DNA from: Photobacterium lutimaris
GTDB lineage: Bacteria; Pseudomonadota; Gammaproteobacteria; Enterobacterales; Vibrionaceae
Assembly: GCF_003025555.1 (NCBI RefSeq)
Contig: NZ_PYMH01000012.1
Span: 62,001 to 126,000, forward strand
Reading direction: 5' to 3'
DNA length: 64,000 nucleotides
Shown here: positions 17,359-26,216 of the stretch, piece after piece
Numbering within the stretch: the stretch's first letter is position 1
Layout of the letters: every line of letters starts with the position of its first letter
Notes under the pieces: generated by a model
Databases searched by the model: none
Told to the model about the DNA's origin: nothing
What the model saw: only the letters and a program-made list of their open reading frames with translations
Position numbers and translations under genes: made by a program

Positions 17359-17435
17359 AATCGATCTCTACCATCGCCCTCAGATTTCAAAAATATGAAA
17401 CCCAAAAGACATATTCCTGTCATGGAGAAATGATT

Positions 17436-18581
17436 ATGACTACCCAAGCCACTACTGCTGAACAGCCATTGAGCAGCTCTATGCGTTGGGTCCGCTGGGC
17501 TAATCTAGCGTTCATGCTTTACGTTCTACTTGTTGCTGTATCCGTTGTGAGCAGCGGCTTTAAACTATCTGTTGGTGAACAAGCTAAAACGCTCTTTGAG
17601 TTTGCTTCGCATCCGATTGCTGGCCTGATGATCGGCCTGGTTGCGACATCGCTTATCCAGTCATCCAGTACGGTAACATCTATCATTGTCGGCTTGGTTG
17701 CTGGCGGCCTGCCTGTTGAAACGGCTATCCCGATGGTAATGGGTGCCAACATGGGTACGACATTAACCAATACATTGGTAAGTCTAGGCCACGCTCGCTG
17801 TAAAGAAGAGTTCCGCCGTGCTTTCGCCAGTGCGACAGTTCATGATTTCTTCAACCTGCTGGCTGTTGCGATCTTCCTACCTCTGGAAATGATGTTCGGT
17901 CTGCTGGACAAAATTTCGACCTGGTTGGTATCGCCAATGATGGGCACCGCTAACATGGATATGGGTGGCCTTAACTTCATGAAAGCCGTGACAGGCCCGG
18001 GTGTCAGCCTAATTAAAGGTCCACTGTCTGGCTTTGGTACCATGGGTGGCTTTTTTATGATTGCCATCGGTATCGGTCTGATCTTTGTTTCTATTACAGC
18101 CATGGGCAAACTCATGCGCAGCCTGATGGTTGGGCGTGCCCGTGAAATCCTGAAAAGTGCTATTGGCCGCGGTCCAATGCACGGTATCGCTTCAGGTACA
18201 GTGGTGACAATTTTGGTTCAGTCGTCCTCTACGACAACCAGCCTAATGGTTCCGCTTGTCGGTACAGGCGTACTGAAAGTACGTGACATCTACCCGTTCA
18301 CACTGGGCGCAAACATCGGTACATGTATTACGGCTCTATTGGCGGCGACCGCTGTGTCTGGTGAATACGCGGTATTCGCCCTTCAGATTGCTCTTGTTCA
18401 CTTGGCATTTAACCTACTGGCAACGCTACTTATCTACGGCGTACCGTTCCTGCGTGAACTGCCACTGAAAGGGGCGTTCTTCCTCGGTGACCTAGGTACC
18501 AAGAGTAAAGCGGCTGTCGCAGGTTATGTTGGTCTAGTCTTTGTTATCATTCCAGGTGCAATCCTAGCAATGACAGCGTAA
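17436..18581 (+). CDS. nptA: Na+-dependent phosphate symporter NptA
   Basis: This is a Na+/phosphate cotransporter of the PNaS (SLC34-like) family in the inner membrane. The 381-residue product has the two inverted family repeats, each with a QSSS motif: SLIQSSSTVTSIIVG and ILVQSSSTTTSLMVP. ANMGTT and ANIGTC loops follow them. I use the ATG at 17436 because GGAG is eight bases away; the ATG at 17430 is only three bases from it. The gene stands alone, divergent from nhaA, with its own terminator. Confidence 0.93.
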   Translation: MTTQATTAEQPLSSSMRWVRWANLAFMLYVLLVAVSVVSSGFKLSVGEQAKTLFEFASHPIAGLMIGLVATSLIQSSSTVTSIIVGLVAGGLPVETAIPMVMGANMGTTLTNTLVSLGHARCKEEFRRAFASATVHDFFNLLAVAIFLPLEMMFGLLDKISTWLVSPMMGTANMDMGGLNFMKAVTGPGVSLIKGPLSGFGTMGGFFMIAIGIGLIFVSITAMGKLMRSLMVGRAREILKSAIGRGPMHGIASGTVVTILVQSSSTTTSLMVPLVGTGVLKVRDIYPFTLGANIGTCITALLAATAVSGEYAVFALQIALVHLAFNLLATLLIYGVPFLRELPLKGAFFLGDLGTKSKAAVAGYVGLVFVIIPGAILAMTA

Positions 18582-18608
18582 GTCCTACGCTAACCCCCGC
18601 TTTACAAG

Positions 18609-18632
18609 ACCCCGCTCAGGCGGGGTTTTTTT
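18609..18632 (+). terminator. rho-independent terminator of nptA
   Basis: The stem ACCCCGC/GCGGGGT is followed by a T run, 28 bases after the nptA stop. Confidence 0.9.
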
Positions 18633-18913
18633 ATGGCCTTAGATTATCCTTCCATCAGCGTCCTCAGCACGGCAAGGCCCCCAACATTTACCCTCCACAT
18701 CGCTCCTCTCCCTTAAAAGGGCCCAATCGCTTGCTAAGCGCATAAAACAATATCGGGGTGTGGTGCTATTAGAGATCATCCATTCACTCTACCAGCGCTC
18801 TTATAGCGCGCTGCTTCCATGGCGTGTTAGGTGCGTTCGTGGGCAGCTTCACCCCAAGTTGCAACCATGCACAAAATTACTCTCATTTGTTTTTTTTACC
18901 GACGCTCAAACAT
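18633..18913. other. intergenic stretch between nptA and thyA terminators
   Basis: No gene, RNA or repeat is supported here. The plus-strand open frame at 18824-19159 runs across a terminator and antisense into thyA. Confidence 0.6.
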
Positions 18914-18940
18914 AAAAAAAGCCCCCAAAGGGGGCTTTTT
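18914..18940 (-). terminator. terminator of thyA
   Basis: The stem AGCCCCC/GGGGGCT has an A-rich and a T-rich flank, so it could work in both directions. It ends the thyA unit on the minus strand. Confidence 0.85.
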
Positions 18941-18991
18941 AGTGGCAAAAACTATTTCAGCGACAACACCTTGTTACCAGGAGAAATATTT

Positions 18992-19843
18992 TTATACAGA
19001 AAAAGGGTACTTGATTGGGTCGTGATGCTGGTAGCCAACAACCTCGAAGTCATCCATCGTGACCCAAGTTTCAAGATCTTCCAGCGACTTGATGTCTGGA
19101 TTGATCTTCAGCTGCGGCGATGGGAACGGCTCACGCTTAAGCTGGACATCACGCATTAACTCCAGCTGATCTTCATAGATGTGGGCATTGACGATTTTAT
19201 GGTAGGCCTGACCCGGTTTGTGGCCAGTGATCTGGGCAACAATTGCCAACAGGGCAAAGACCTGAATTTGGTTGAAGTTCAACCCCAGCGGCACATCACA
19301 AGAACGTTGGTAACTGGTGAGATGCAGGGTATCCCCCAGCAAAGAAAACGTGTGGGTGTGCATGCACGGGCGCAAACACCCCATATCGAACTCGCCCGGG
19401 TTATAGAAGGTCAGGATTTCACCGCGATCGTCAATCCCCTTGCTCAGGTTATCGATGATCTTGCGCAGCTGGTCAATCGTGCTGCCGTCAGGTTTTTGCC
19501 AGCTACGCCCCTGAACACCGTAGACGCGGCCCATATCATCTTCACCCTTACGATGCGGGTTGGCCTGCCACGCGGCGTTGTCATTGGCATTCATGTCCCA
19601 GGTTTTGGTACCTAGAGCACGGAAGTCAGCGGCATTGTCATAACCACGGATATAGCCCAGCATCTCGGCAATCGCGGCTTTCCAGAAGCTTTTACGCGTG
19701 GTGATCAGCGGAAACTGGTTGTTGGCTACATCATAGTTCAAATCGGCATTGATCACCGTCAGGCAACGCTTGCCTGTCCGTTCGTTCTCAACCCAAACTC
19801 CTTCGTCCACAATGCGCTGGCAAAGCGCGAGATACTGTTTCAT
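18992..19843 (-). CDS. thyA: thymidylate synthase
   Basis: ThyA methylates dUMP to dTMP using methylenetetrahydrofolate. The 283-residue product carries the catalytic Cys160 in GCLRPCMHTHTFSL. The nucleotide-binding RSCDVPLGLNFNQIQ and HIYEDQLEL segments are present. It is longer than the 264 residues of E. coli ThyA because of an insertion around residues 85-105, a variant seen in some gamma-proteobacteria. It follows lgt on the same strand, as in E. coli, but a hairpin separates them. Confidence 0.97.
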   Translation of the reverse strand: MKQYLALCQRIVDEGVWVENERTGKRCLTVINADLNYDVANNQFPLITTRKSFWKAAIAEMLGYIRGYDNAADFRALGTKTWDMNANDNAAWQANPHRKGEDDMGRVYGVQGRSWQKPDGSTIDQLRKIIDNLSKGIDDRGEILTFYNPGEFDMGCLRPCMHTHTFSLLGDTLHLTSYQRSCDVPLGLNFNQIQVFALLAIVAQITGHKPGQAYHKIVNAHIYEDQLELMRDVQLKREPFPSPQLKINPDIKSLEDLETWVTMDDFEVVGYQHHDPIKYPFSV

Positions 19844-19930
19844 GGTTCCGCTGGCCTTAGTTCAACAAATAAAGTGCGGCCAATTTTACACGAATACATG
19901 AATTATTCAGGAGATATTATCTTCACGTAT

Positions 19931-19957
19931 AAAAAAGGGCAGCCCAATCGCTGCCCT
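19931..19957 (-). terminator. hairpin downstream of lgt
   Basis: The stem GGGCAGC/GCTGCCC followed by six T on the minus strand lies 20 bases after the lgt stop, before thyA. Confidence 0.8.
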
Positions 19958-19976
19958 GTCTCAGTGTGTATTCGGA

Positions 19977-20783
19977 TTAGGCGGTTTTACCTTTCGGCTG
20001 GTATTTATAAGCCCACAGCATCATCAGGGCTCCGCCAATGACCATTGGTAGCGACAGGATCTGCCCCATGCTGATCCAACCGGCAAACAGGCCAAGGTGC
20101 GCATCCGGCTCTCGGAAGTACTCGGCAATGAAGCGGAACACCCCGTAGCCAAACAAAAACAGTCCTGATACCGCCCCAGCCGGACGCGGCTTGCGAATGA
20201 ATACATTAAGAATAATCAGCAGTAAGAAGCCTTCCATGAAGAACTGATATAACTGCGAAGGATGGCGAGGCAGATCCCCTCCTGTAGGGAAGATCATGGC
20301 CCAAGGCACATCGGTGACACGCCCCCATAGCTCGCCGTTAATAAAGTTGCCCAAACGCCCTACCGCCAAGCCAAAAGGCACCAGCGGGGCAACAAAGTCG
20401 GCGACATTGAAAAAAGTACGGTTATGCTTACGCGCATACCAGAACAAGGCCGCAATCACCCCGAGCAGCCCACCGTGGAATGACATCCCGCCCGTCCAGA
20501 CCTTGAACAAGTACAGCGGATTATCCAAAAACAACGGGAAGTTGTAGAACAACACGTAGCCGATACGGCCACCCAGCACTACGCCGAGGAAACCGGCAAA
20601 CAGCAAGTCGCTGACCTGATCACGGGTCCAGCCACTGCCCGGCTTGTCAGCTCTGCGATTGGCCAACCACATGGCAAACACAAACCCCAACAGGTACATC
20701 ATGCCATACCAGCGAATGGCTAACGGTCCGATTTCAATCAACACCGGATCAATATTCGGAAACGTAATAAAACCTTGGCTCAT
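19977..20783 (-). CDS. lgt: prolipoprotein diacylglyceryl transferase
   Basis: Lgt transfers diacylglycerol from phosphatidylglycerol to the lipobox cysteine, the first step of lipoprotein maturation. The 268-residue product has seven membrane segments. The signature GRLGNFINGELWGR is present, as are GGMSFHGGLLG (catalytic-site His) and RHPSQLYQ. Order ptsP-(TauE-like)-lgt-thyA matches the E. coli ptsP-lgt-thyA cluster with one gene inserted. Confidence 0.98.
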   Translation of the reverse strand: MSQGFITFPNIDPVLIEIGPLAIRWYGMMYLLGFVFAMWLANRRADKPGSGWTRDQVSDLLFAGFLGVVLGGRIGYVLFYNFPLFLDNPLYLFKVWTGGMSFHGGLLGVIAALFWYARKHNRTFFNVADFVAPLVPFGLAVGRLGNFINGELWGRVTDVPWAMIFPTGGDLPRHPSQLYQFFMEGFLLLIILNVFIRKPRPAGAVSGLFLFGYGVFRFIAEYFREPDAHLGLFAGWISMGQILSLPMVIGGALMMLWAYKYQPKGKTA

Positions 20784-20825
20784 CTAAACAATCTCTATTC
20801 TTCACAGGCGATATACCTATGATGA

Positions 20826-21647
20826 TTATCCCATAAACATTTTGATACTGATAAACAGTAAAAAAACCGCAAATATTTTCTTAAGTACCGGTGTCGGCAG
20901 ATAACTTACCCAAGCCGCACCAAAACGTGTCGTCTGCATCGAGACTAATACGATACCCAATAAAGCCGGCAGGTACACATAACCCAAACTCATCGCCGGC
21001 AGCGTCTGCTCACCCACCCCCGCCAACACAAACCCACTCATGCCAGCAATCGCGATCAGTGCACCAGAAAAAGAGGCGCACCCGATGGCCCGGCGCATTT
21101 CTACCCCATGCCAGTTCAAGTAAGGGACCGTCAACGAGCCACCACCAATACCGGCGAGGCTAGACACAACCCCTATCATCCCGCCAGAGCAAAATGTCCC
21201 CATCCCACCCGGCAAATCACGCTGGCTGCTAAAGCGCAGCGACAACAGCATTTGGGTTGCCAGCAATAACACAATAATGGCAAAGATTTTCGGTAGCATC
21301 GAGGAAGGCACCAATTCAGCGACGAAACTGCCGCCTAACCCTCCCAGAACAACTCCCGGCGCCAAGCGGCGAACAATGGCTAAATCCACGTTGCCAAGCC
21401 GGAAATGATTTCGCGCTGACGAGCCCGAGGTCAAGACAATGCTGGCCAAGGATGTCCCCAAGGCAATATGCATCACCAAATTGTCATCAATACCCGCTTG
21501 GGGCAACAACCATACCAGCGCCGGCACCACCAGCAAACCACCGCCTATCCCCAGCAGGCCAGCCAGGATCCCGACCACACCCCCTAGGGCTAAGCAACAA
21601 GCAAATACCCAAAGCTCGTTTGCATACAAAGACAACATGCCGGCCAT
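20826..21647 (-). CDS. TauE/SafE-family membrane protein
   Basis: This is a member of the sulfite/anion exporter family TauE/SafE (DUF81) with about eight membrane segments. The two-fold repeat is visible in GLLGIGGGLLVVPALVWLL and SLAGIGGGSLTVPYLNW. The substrate is unknown; sulfur compounds are typical. Several starts are possible (TTG 21665, ATG 21647, ATG 21638) and none has a good ribosome binding site, so 21647 is a choice of convenience. It sits between ptsP and lgt, probably in one transcript, a place where E. coli has no such gene. Confidence 0.88.
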   Translation of the reverse strand: MAGMLSLYANELWVFACCLALGGVVGILAGLLGIGGGLLVVPALVWLLPQAGIDDNLVMHIALGTSLASIVLTSGSSARNHFRLGNVDLAIVRRLAPGVVLGGLGGSFVAELVPSSMLPKIFAIIVLLLATQMLLSLRFSSQRDLPGGMGTFCSGGMIGVVSSLAGIGGGSLTVPYLNWHGVEMRRAIGCASFSGALIAIAGMSGFVLAGVGEQTLPAMSLGYVYLPALLGIVLVSMQTTRFGAAWVSYLPTPVLKKIFAVFLLFISIKMFMG

Positions 21648-21679
21648 ACTACTTATACCAACCAACTAAAACGATCAAT

Positions 21680-23935
21680 TTACTTACCGGCACGGATAAA
21701 CCCACCCAAGCCATGGCCATCAACAAACTCAATGGTGTTACGCCTTACCTCATCAGCATAGATCGCCGACAGGGCGAAATCCGCCAATTGTTCCATGTCA
21801 CTGACCGACACGTGGCGCAACATGTATTTTATCTTCGCCACGTTACGGGTATTCATACTGAGCGAGCGATAGCCCATCCCCACCAGCAACAAGGCACCAA
21901 TCGGATCACCGGCTAACTCGCCACATACGCTGACCGGCAGTTCAAGCTGCTGACTGACGTCAATAATATGCTTGAGCGCATGGATCACCGCTGGGTGCAG
22001 CGCATCATAGACACCGGCAACCCGTGAGTTGTTCCGGTCAACCGCCAACAAATACTGAGTCAAGTCGTTGCTACCGACAGAAATATAATCCACCCGCCCT
22101 TTCAAGACAGGCAGCTGGTAAAGGATGGAGGGAACTTCAATCATGATCCCGATCCGTGGCCGGCGCAAGGCATACCCCTGCTCAGCCGCCGTTTTGGCCA
22201 CTTCGGTATAGGCCCTTTCGATCAAGACCAACGATTCGTCCAGTTCAGCAATACCGGAAATCATCGGCAACAGGATATCCATATTGTCATGCCCGATACT
22301 GGCTTTGAGCATAGCCCTAACCTGAATCAGGAATATTTCTGGATGGTCGAGGGTAAAACGGATCCCGCGCCAGCCCAAGAAGGGATTATCCTCCTCAATA
22401 GCCAGGTAAGGCAGCGGCTTATCACCACCAATATCCAGGGTACGCATAACCACCGGCTTGCCGCCGTAGGTTTTGAGAATAGACTGGTACTGCTGAGTTT
22501 GTTCTTCTTCCGACGGAAAGCTGCGCTGCAGCAGGAAGGGAACCTCAGTACGGTACAAACCAACACCATCTACGCCACGGTTAACCGCGATGCTGGTATC
22601 GGCACTCAAACCAGCATTGAGAAAAATATTGATACGTTCATCATCAAGCGTCGCCGCAGGCTTATCCAACCCCGTTTCGACAACTTCAGCCAGCTCCTGC
22701 TCTTCTTTCTGCAAGCGCAGGTATTCAGCCAGCACATGGCGATTGGGGTTGACCAGCAGATCACCGCGGTAACCATCGACAATGACTTGGCAGTTGTGAA
22801 TTTTTTCCGGGACAAAATCGACCCCCATCACCGCCGGGATCCCCAGCGCCCGGGAAAGAATCGCAGCATGGGAGTTCGCAGCCCCTTCCTGAGAAACCAC
22901 CGCCGCCAGCTTGTCGCGCGGGACACTGGCCAGCATCGCCGCGGTCAATTCACGGGTCAGCAAGACGACCGGCTCCTCCCAAGAGTGATCAGTGGCTTTC
23001 TCGTTGGCCAGGAAGTACAACAACCGCTGGCCGAGTTCGCGGATATCGTGCGCCCGCTCCTTGAGGTAGGCATCTTCCATATTGGAAAAGCGGGCAGAAT
23101 AGGTTTCCACTACCTGGCGAATCGCCCATTCAGCCAAGTCACCACCGGCGATTTTATGGGACAAGTCCTTGCGCAGCATAGGATCGTTGAGCAAGTGGCT
23201 GAACAAATCGAAAATCGCCAACGTTTCCTTGTGCAGTTCACTATCGAAACGCTTGCGCAGCCGACGAAACTCCGCACTCGCCAGCTCAATAGCAATGCTC
23301 AGACGCTCTTGCTCAGCATCCCGGTCCAAACAAGAGGCCGGTGCCACCAACTCAAGGCGGGGCTGATTATCATCCCACCAAGCACGGGCAACCGCGACCC
23401 CGGTTGACGCAGCCGAGCCCACCAAGTGCAAACCGTTATGTTGATCCGGCCACATTCCCTGTGCCTTGGCGTGGGCCAGCAATACTGCCAACTGCGCAGC
23501 CAGCGTGACCATAAAGGACTCTTCGCTCTCATCGAACTCGCGCTGTTCACGCTGCTGGATCACCAGTACCCCAAGTACTTGGCGCTGATGAATAATTGGC
23601 GTACCGAAAAAGGAACTGAAGGATTCTTCACCGATCCCGGGAAGATGTTTGAAATGAGGGTGATGCCGGGCGTCGGCAACATTAATTGGCTCAGCGCGGT
23701 CGGCAACTAGGCCAACCAACCCCTGACCAAAAGGCAAACCGACATGGCGGTGGGGCTTCTTGAGCCCCTTAGTGGCCATCAAGGTGAAACGCTGACGCTG
23801 GTGATCGGCAATGTATACCGAGCAACACTCTGTCTTCATCGCCTTACATGTGCTGATCACCAGTTGTTCAAGGGCATCAAGCAGACTCGGGGCCGCCGCC
23901 ACCTTTTCAACAATTTCTCTTAGTTGCGTCAGCAT
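21680..23935 (-). CDS. ptsP: PTS-Ntr enzyme I
   Basis: PtsP (EI-Ntr) autophosphorylates with PEP and starts the nitrogen-related phosphotransfer chain to NPr and EIIA-Ntr. The 751-residue product has an N-terminal GAF domain (about 18-155). The swivelling His domain carries the phosphorylated His356 (GAANSHAAILSRALGIPAV). The C-terminal PEP-binding barrel shows GVGLYRTEVPFL, RTLDIGGDKPLPYL, DYISVGSNDLTQYLLAVDR and SVCGELAGDP. It follows rppH by 27 bases, the conserved rppH-ptsP pair. Confidence 0.97.
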   Translation of the reverse strand: MLTQLREIVEKVAAAPSLLDALEQLVISTCKAMKTECCSVYIADHQRQRFTLMATKGLKKPHRHVGLPFGQGLVGLVADRAEPINVADARHHPHFKHLPGIGEESFSSFFGTPIIHQRQVLGVLVIQQREQREFDESEESFMVTLAAQLAVLLAHAKAQGMWPDQHNGLHLVGSAASTGVAVARAWWDDNQPRLELVAPASCLDRDAEQERLSIAIELASAEFRRLRKRFDSELHKETLAIFDLFSHLLNDPMLRKDLSHKIAGGDLAEWAIRQVVETYSARFSNMEDAYLKERAHDIRELGQRLLYFLANEKATDHSWEEPVVLLTRELTAAMLASVPRDKLAAVVSQEGAANSHAAILSRALGIPAVMGVDFVPEKIHNCQVIVDGYRGDLLVNPNRHVLAEYLRLQKEEQELAEVVETGLDKPAATLDDERINIFLNAGLSADTSIAVNRGVDGVGLYRTEVPFLLQRSFPSEEEQTQQYQSILKTYGGKPVVMRTLDIGGDKPLPYLAIEEDNPFLGWRGIRFTLDHPEIFLIQVRAMLKASIGHDNMDILLPMISGIAELDESLVLIERAYTEVAKTAAEQGYALRRPRIGIMIEVPSILYQLPVLKGRVDYISVGSNDLTQYLLAVDRNNSRVAGVYDALHPAVIHALKHIIDVSQQLELPVSVCGELAGDPIGALLLVGMGYRSLSMNTRNVAKIKYMLRHVSVSDMEQLADFALSAIYADEVRRNTIEFVDGHGLGGFIRAGK

Positions 23936-23962
23936 AATCCGCCCCGCTCCCTACCAACAAGC

Positions 23963-24481
23963 CTAGCCGCGCTTGCCCCGGCGCTTTTTTCGTTCTTTGC
24001 GCTCTTTAAAAGGCATGGCTATAGCGGCAAACTCTTTTAATGCTCTGCGATAAACATCTCGCTTGAAAGACACAACCTGACGCACCGGATACCAATAGCT
24101 GACCCAGCGCCAACCATCGAACTCTGGCGTAGTGCCACGTTGCATATTCACCTTTGACTCATCACACTCTAGACTGAGCAGAAACCATTTCTGCTTTTGC
24201 CCGATACAAACCGGCTTGGAATCCCAGCGCACCAGGCGCTTGGGTAACTTGTAACGAAGCCAATGGCGGCTTGACGCCACAATGCGTACATCCTTCTTGG
24301 TTAGCCCTACTTCCTCGTATAATTCCCGATACATGGCTTGCTCAGGGGTTTCCCCTTCATCAATCCCACCTTGCGGAAACTGCCAAGAATGTTGTCCATA
24401 TCGTCGAGCCCAGAATACTTGGCCATGGCTATTACAGATCACAATACCCACATTAGGGCGGTACCCATCGCCATCAATCAC
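23963..24481 (-). CDS. rppH: RNA pyrophosphohydrolase
   Basis: RppH (NudH) removes pyrophosphate from mRNA 5' ends, opening them to RNase E. The 172-residue product carries the Nudix box at residues 38-60 (GGIDEGETPEQAMYRELYEE and following). The RppH hallmarks WQFPQGG, LRYKLPKRLVRW and TPEFDGWRWV are present. The start is GTG at 24481, preceded by GAGG at seven bases, giving the family N-terminus MIDGDGYRPNVG. The C-terminus is a short basic tail (KERKERKKRRGKRG). Upstream lies a 580-base gap with DnaA boxes. Confidence 0.97.
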   Translation of the reverse strand: MIDGDGYRPNVGIVICNSHGQVFWARRYGQHSWQFPQGGIDEGETPEQAMYRELYEEVGLTKKDVRIVASSRHWLRYKLPKRLVRWDSKPVCIGQKQKWFLLSLECDESKVNMQRGTTPEFDGWRWVSYWYPVRQVVSFKRDVYRRALKEFAAIAMPFKERKERKKRRGKRG

Positions 24482-24589
24482 TGGACGACCTCAATTAAAT
24501 CTCTATTAATAGTGATTTTTTCACAGACAATCCAATGGGTAAACAAACATTGTTATTTATCCGTCTATTTTCCTAGCCAAGCCTCATTA

Positions 24590-24997
24590 TCTGGATAACT
24601 TCTGGTGTCTGGATACTTTATAAACATCGCAATGAGACATAGCCCACATTTATACACGTTTTCTGTGGATAGATTTGTGAAGAAGCCGTCAAACCAGCGG
24701 CACACTCTCGATATCAAGGCCTGTAACCAATATGGCCAGCGACTAAATTTTTAAATAAAAGCCTTATTAAACATAAATTAAAAATCAAACCACCCATCTC
24801 AACCAGACTTAAGAACACGATCATCCCCCCCTTACTCACCCAGCGGTCAAAGATCAACCAATCATCATTTTATCCACATAAAAAAGCGCAAAGCACTCAA
24901 AAAAGCACCGGCAAGGCGGTCAAATTACCACCCAACCCCTGTATAAATGCACAGATAGGCACGGGGAAAGTTTTTCCCGCATTGCCCCTGTGGATAA
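24590..24997. promoter_or_regulatory. DnaA-box cluster, candidate DARS2-like locus
   Basis: The rppH-mutH gap contains two perfect DnaA boxes: TTATCCACA at 24870-24878 (plus) and 24989-24997 (minus). Three one-mismatch boxes lie at 24590-24598 (minus, TTATCCAGA), 24650-24658 (plus, TTATACACG) and 24664-24672 (minus, CTATCCACA). The last two face each other across five bases. In E. coli the DnaA-reactivating sequence DARS2 lies in the mutH-rppH (ygdP) gap, so position and content agree. A possible IHF core (ATCAA) is at 24853-24857. That this region reactivates DnaA here is inference. Confidence 0.6.
24939..24954 (+). promoter_or_regulatory. LexA-box-like site upstream of mutH
   Basis: CTGT-ATAAATGC-ACAG has the exact CTGT-N8-ACAG form of the gamma-proteobacterial SOS box and overlaps a TATAAA that could be a -10. 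It lies 107 bases before the mutH start. SOS control of mutH is not known in E. coli, so this needs testing. Confidence 0.4.
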
Positions 24998-25061
24998 CTA
25001 GATAATAGGATCCTCCACGACGGCTATGGTAGGATCTCCTGCCACAAAGAAGGTAAACGCC

Positions 25062-25730
25062 ATGCAACCCACCCCGAAGACTGAACAGGAACTATTGATG
25101 CGTGCCAACGCCCTCGCCGGCATGACACTCGGTGAACTGGCGCAAATCGCCAATATTGCCGTCCCGCCGGATCTACGTCGTGATAAGGGCTGGGTGGGAC
25201 AATTGCTGGAGTGGCACCTCGGTGCCAGTGCCGGTAGCAAACCGGTGCCTGATTTCACCGAGCTGGGTATTGAGCTCAAGACCATTCCTGTGGGATACCA
25301 CGGCAAACCGCTGGAAACCACCTTCGTCTGTGTAGCTCCGCTGATAGGACTGCATGGCCTATGCTGGGAAAACAGCCATATACGCCATAAACTGGCCCGA
25401 GTACTGTGGGTTCCGGTTGAGGGGGAACGGGACATTCCGCTGGCCGATCGCCATGTCGGATCGCCACTGTTGTGGAGCCCTTCTCCTGAGGAAGAGCAGC
25501 AACTCAGGCAGGACTGGGAGGAGCTGATGGATATGATCGTGCTCGGCCAAGTCGAACAGATCACCGCTCGCCACGGCGAAGTGCTGCAATTGCGTCCGAA
25601 AGCGGCCAACAGCAAGGCGCAAACCGAAGCTTACGGTGCCAATGGTCAGCCAATCAAAACCCTGCCTAGGGGGTTCTACCTCAAGACCCAGTTTACCGCA
25701 GGCCTATTGGAAAAGTACTTTATCCTCTAG
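25062..25730 (+). CDS. mutH: DNA mismatch repair endonuclease MutH
   Basis: MutH nicks the unmethylated strand at hemimethylated GATC sites when called by MutS and MutL. The 222-residue product shows the catalytic triad Asp64, Glu71, Lys73 in PDFTELGIELKTIP. The conserved GSPLLWSPSPEEE and LPRGFYLKTQFT segments follow. ATG at 25062 fits the family N-terminus and has AAGG upstream; the ATG at 25026 has no ribosome binding site. Its presence implies Dam-directed repair in this organism. It converges on the next gene with six bases between stops. Confidence 0.97.
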   Translation: MQPTPKTEQELLMRANALAGMTLGELAQIANIAVPPDLRRDKGWVGQLLEWHLGASAGSKPVPDFTELGIELKTIPVGYHGKPLETTFVCVAPLIGLHGLCWENSHIRHKLARVLWVPVEGERDIPLADRHVGSPLLWSPSPEEEQQLRQDWEELMDMIVLGQVEQITARHGEVLQLRPKAANSKAQTEAYGANGQPIKTLPRGFYLKTQFTAGLLEKYFIL

Positions 25731-25736
25731 CAGAGC

Positions 25737-26039
25737 CTAAAGCGCGATTGTCATGTCTTCGCGGCAATGGCTCAGTTGACCGTCAGGCGAGAATTCATCA
25801 TAGGGATCAATAACCCTTAATGTCACGCTGGTGATCCCCAATGGACGCAACAGCTCCCGCACCTGTTCAATGGACTGGAACTTGACCATATCCCCGCTCT
25901 CGGTCTTGAGTGGCTCGAGGTGATGTTTGTACTCCACCTCAAGCAGGTAGTCAGAACAACCGGCATAACTTGTCAGAATACAAGCAGGGATCGCCCCGTT
26001 TCCAGCTCTGGTCCAGTGTTTCAGTTGTGACAACTTCAT
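25737..26039 (-). CDS. DUF6482-like small protein
   Basis: This is a 100-residue cytoplasmic protein with no signal peptide. The segment YLLEVEYKHHLEPLKTESGD followed by FQSIEQVRELLRPLGI resembles the DUF6482 family as I remember it. Function is unknown. It is convergent with mutH and divergent from tas. No operon partner is seen. Confidence 0.7.
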   Translation of the reverse strand: MKLSQLKHWTRAGNGAIPACILTSYAGCSDYLLEVEYKHHLEPLKTESGDMVKFQSIEQVRELLRPLGITSVTLRVIDPYDEFSPDGQLSHCREDMTIAL

Positions 26040-26216
26040 CGCGCTTCCCCCAGCGTTGCTTTGTATGACCGACTACGACAATACCTAACTATTGGTCACA
26101 ATCCCCTCCCCAGCAAGGCCAAGATAGCAACGCACCGAGGTGCTGTAGGACTTCTCACGCTATTGAACTCGCGCTATAGTCGAAGACAGAACACCTGCTG
26201 AGCCCAAGGAGGGCGA

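Noticed and set aside
18824..19159. 111-codon plus-strand frame near the thyA end
   Set aside because: It crosses a terminator hairpin and continues antisense into thyA.
22289..23407. 372-codon frame antisense to ptsP
   Set aside because: Lies wholly within a well-supported essential-type gene, and the product resembles nothing; long antisense frames are common in such codon usage.
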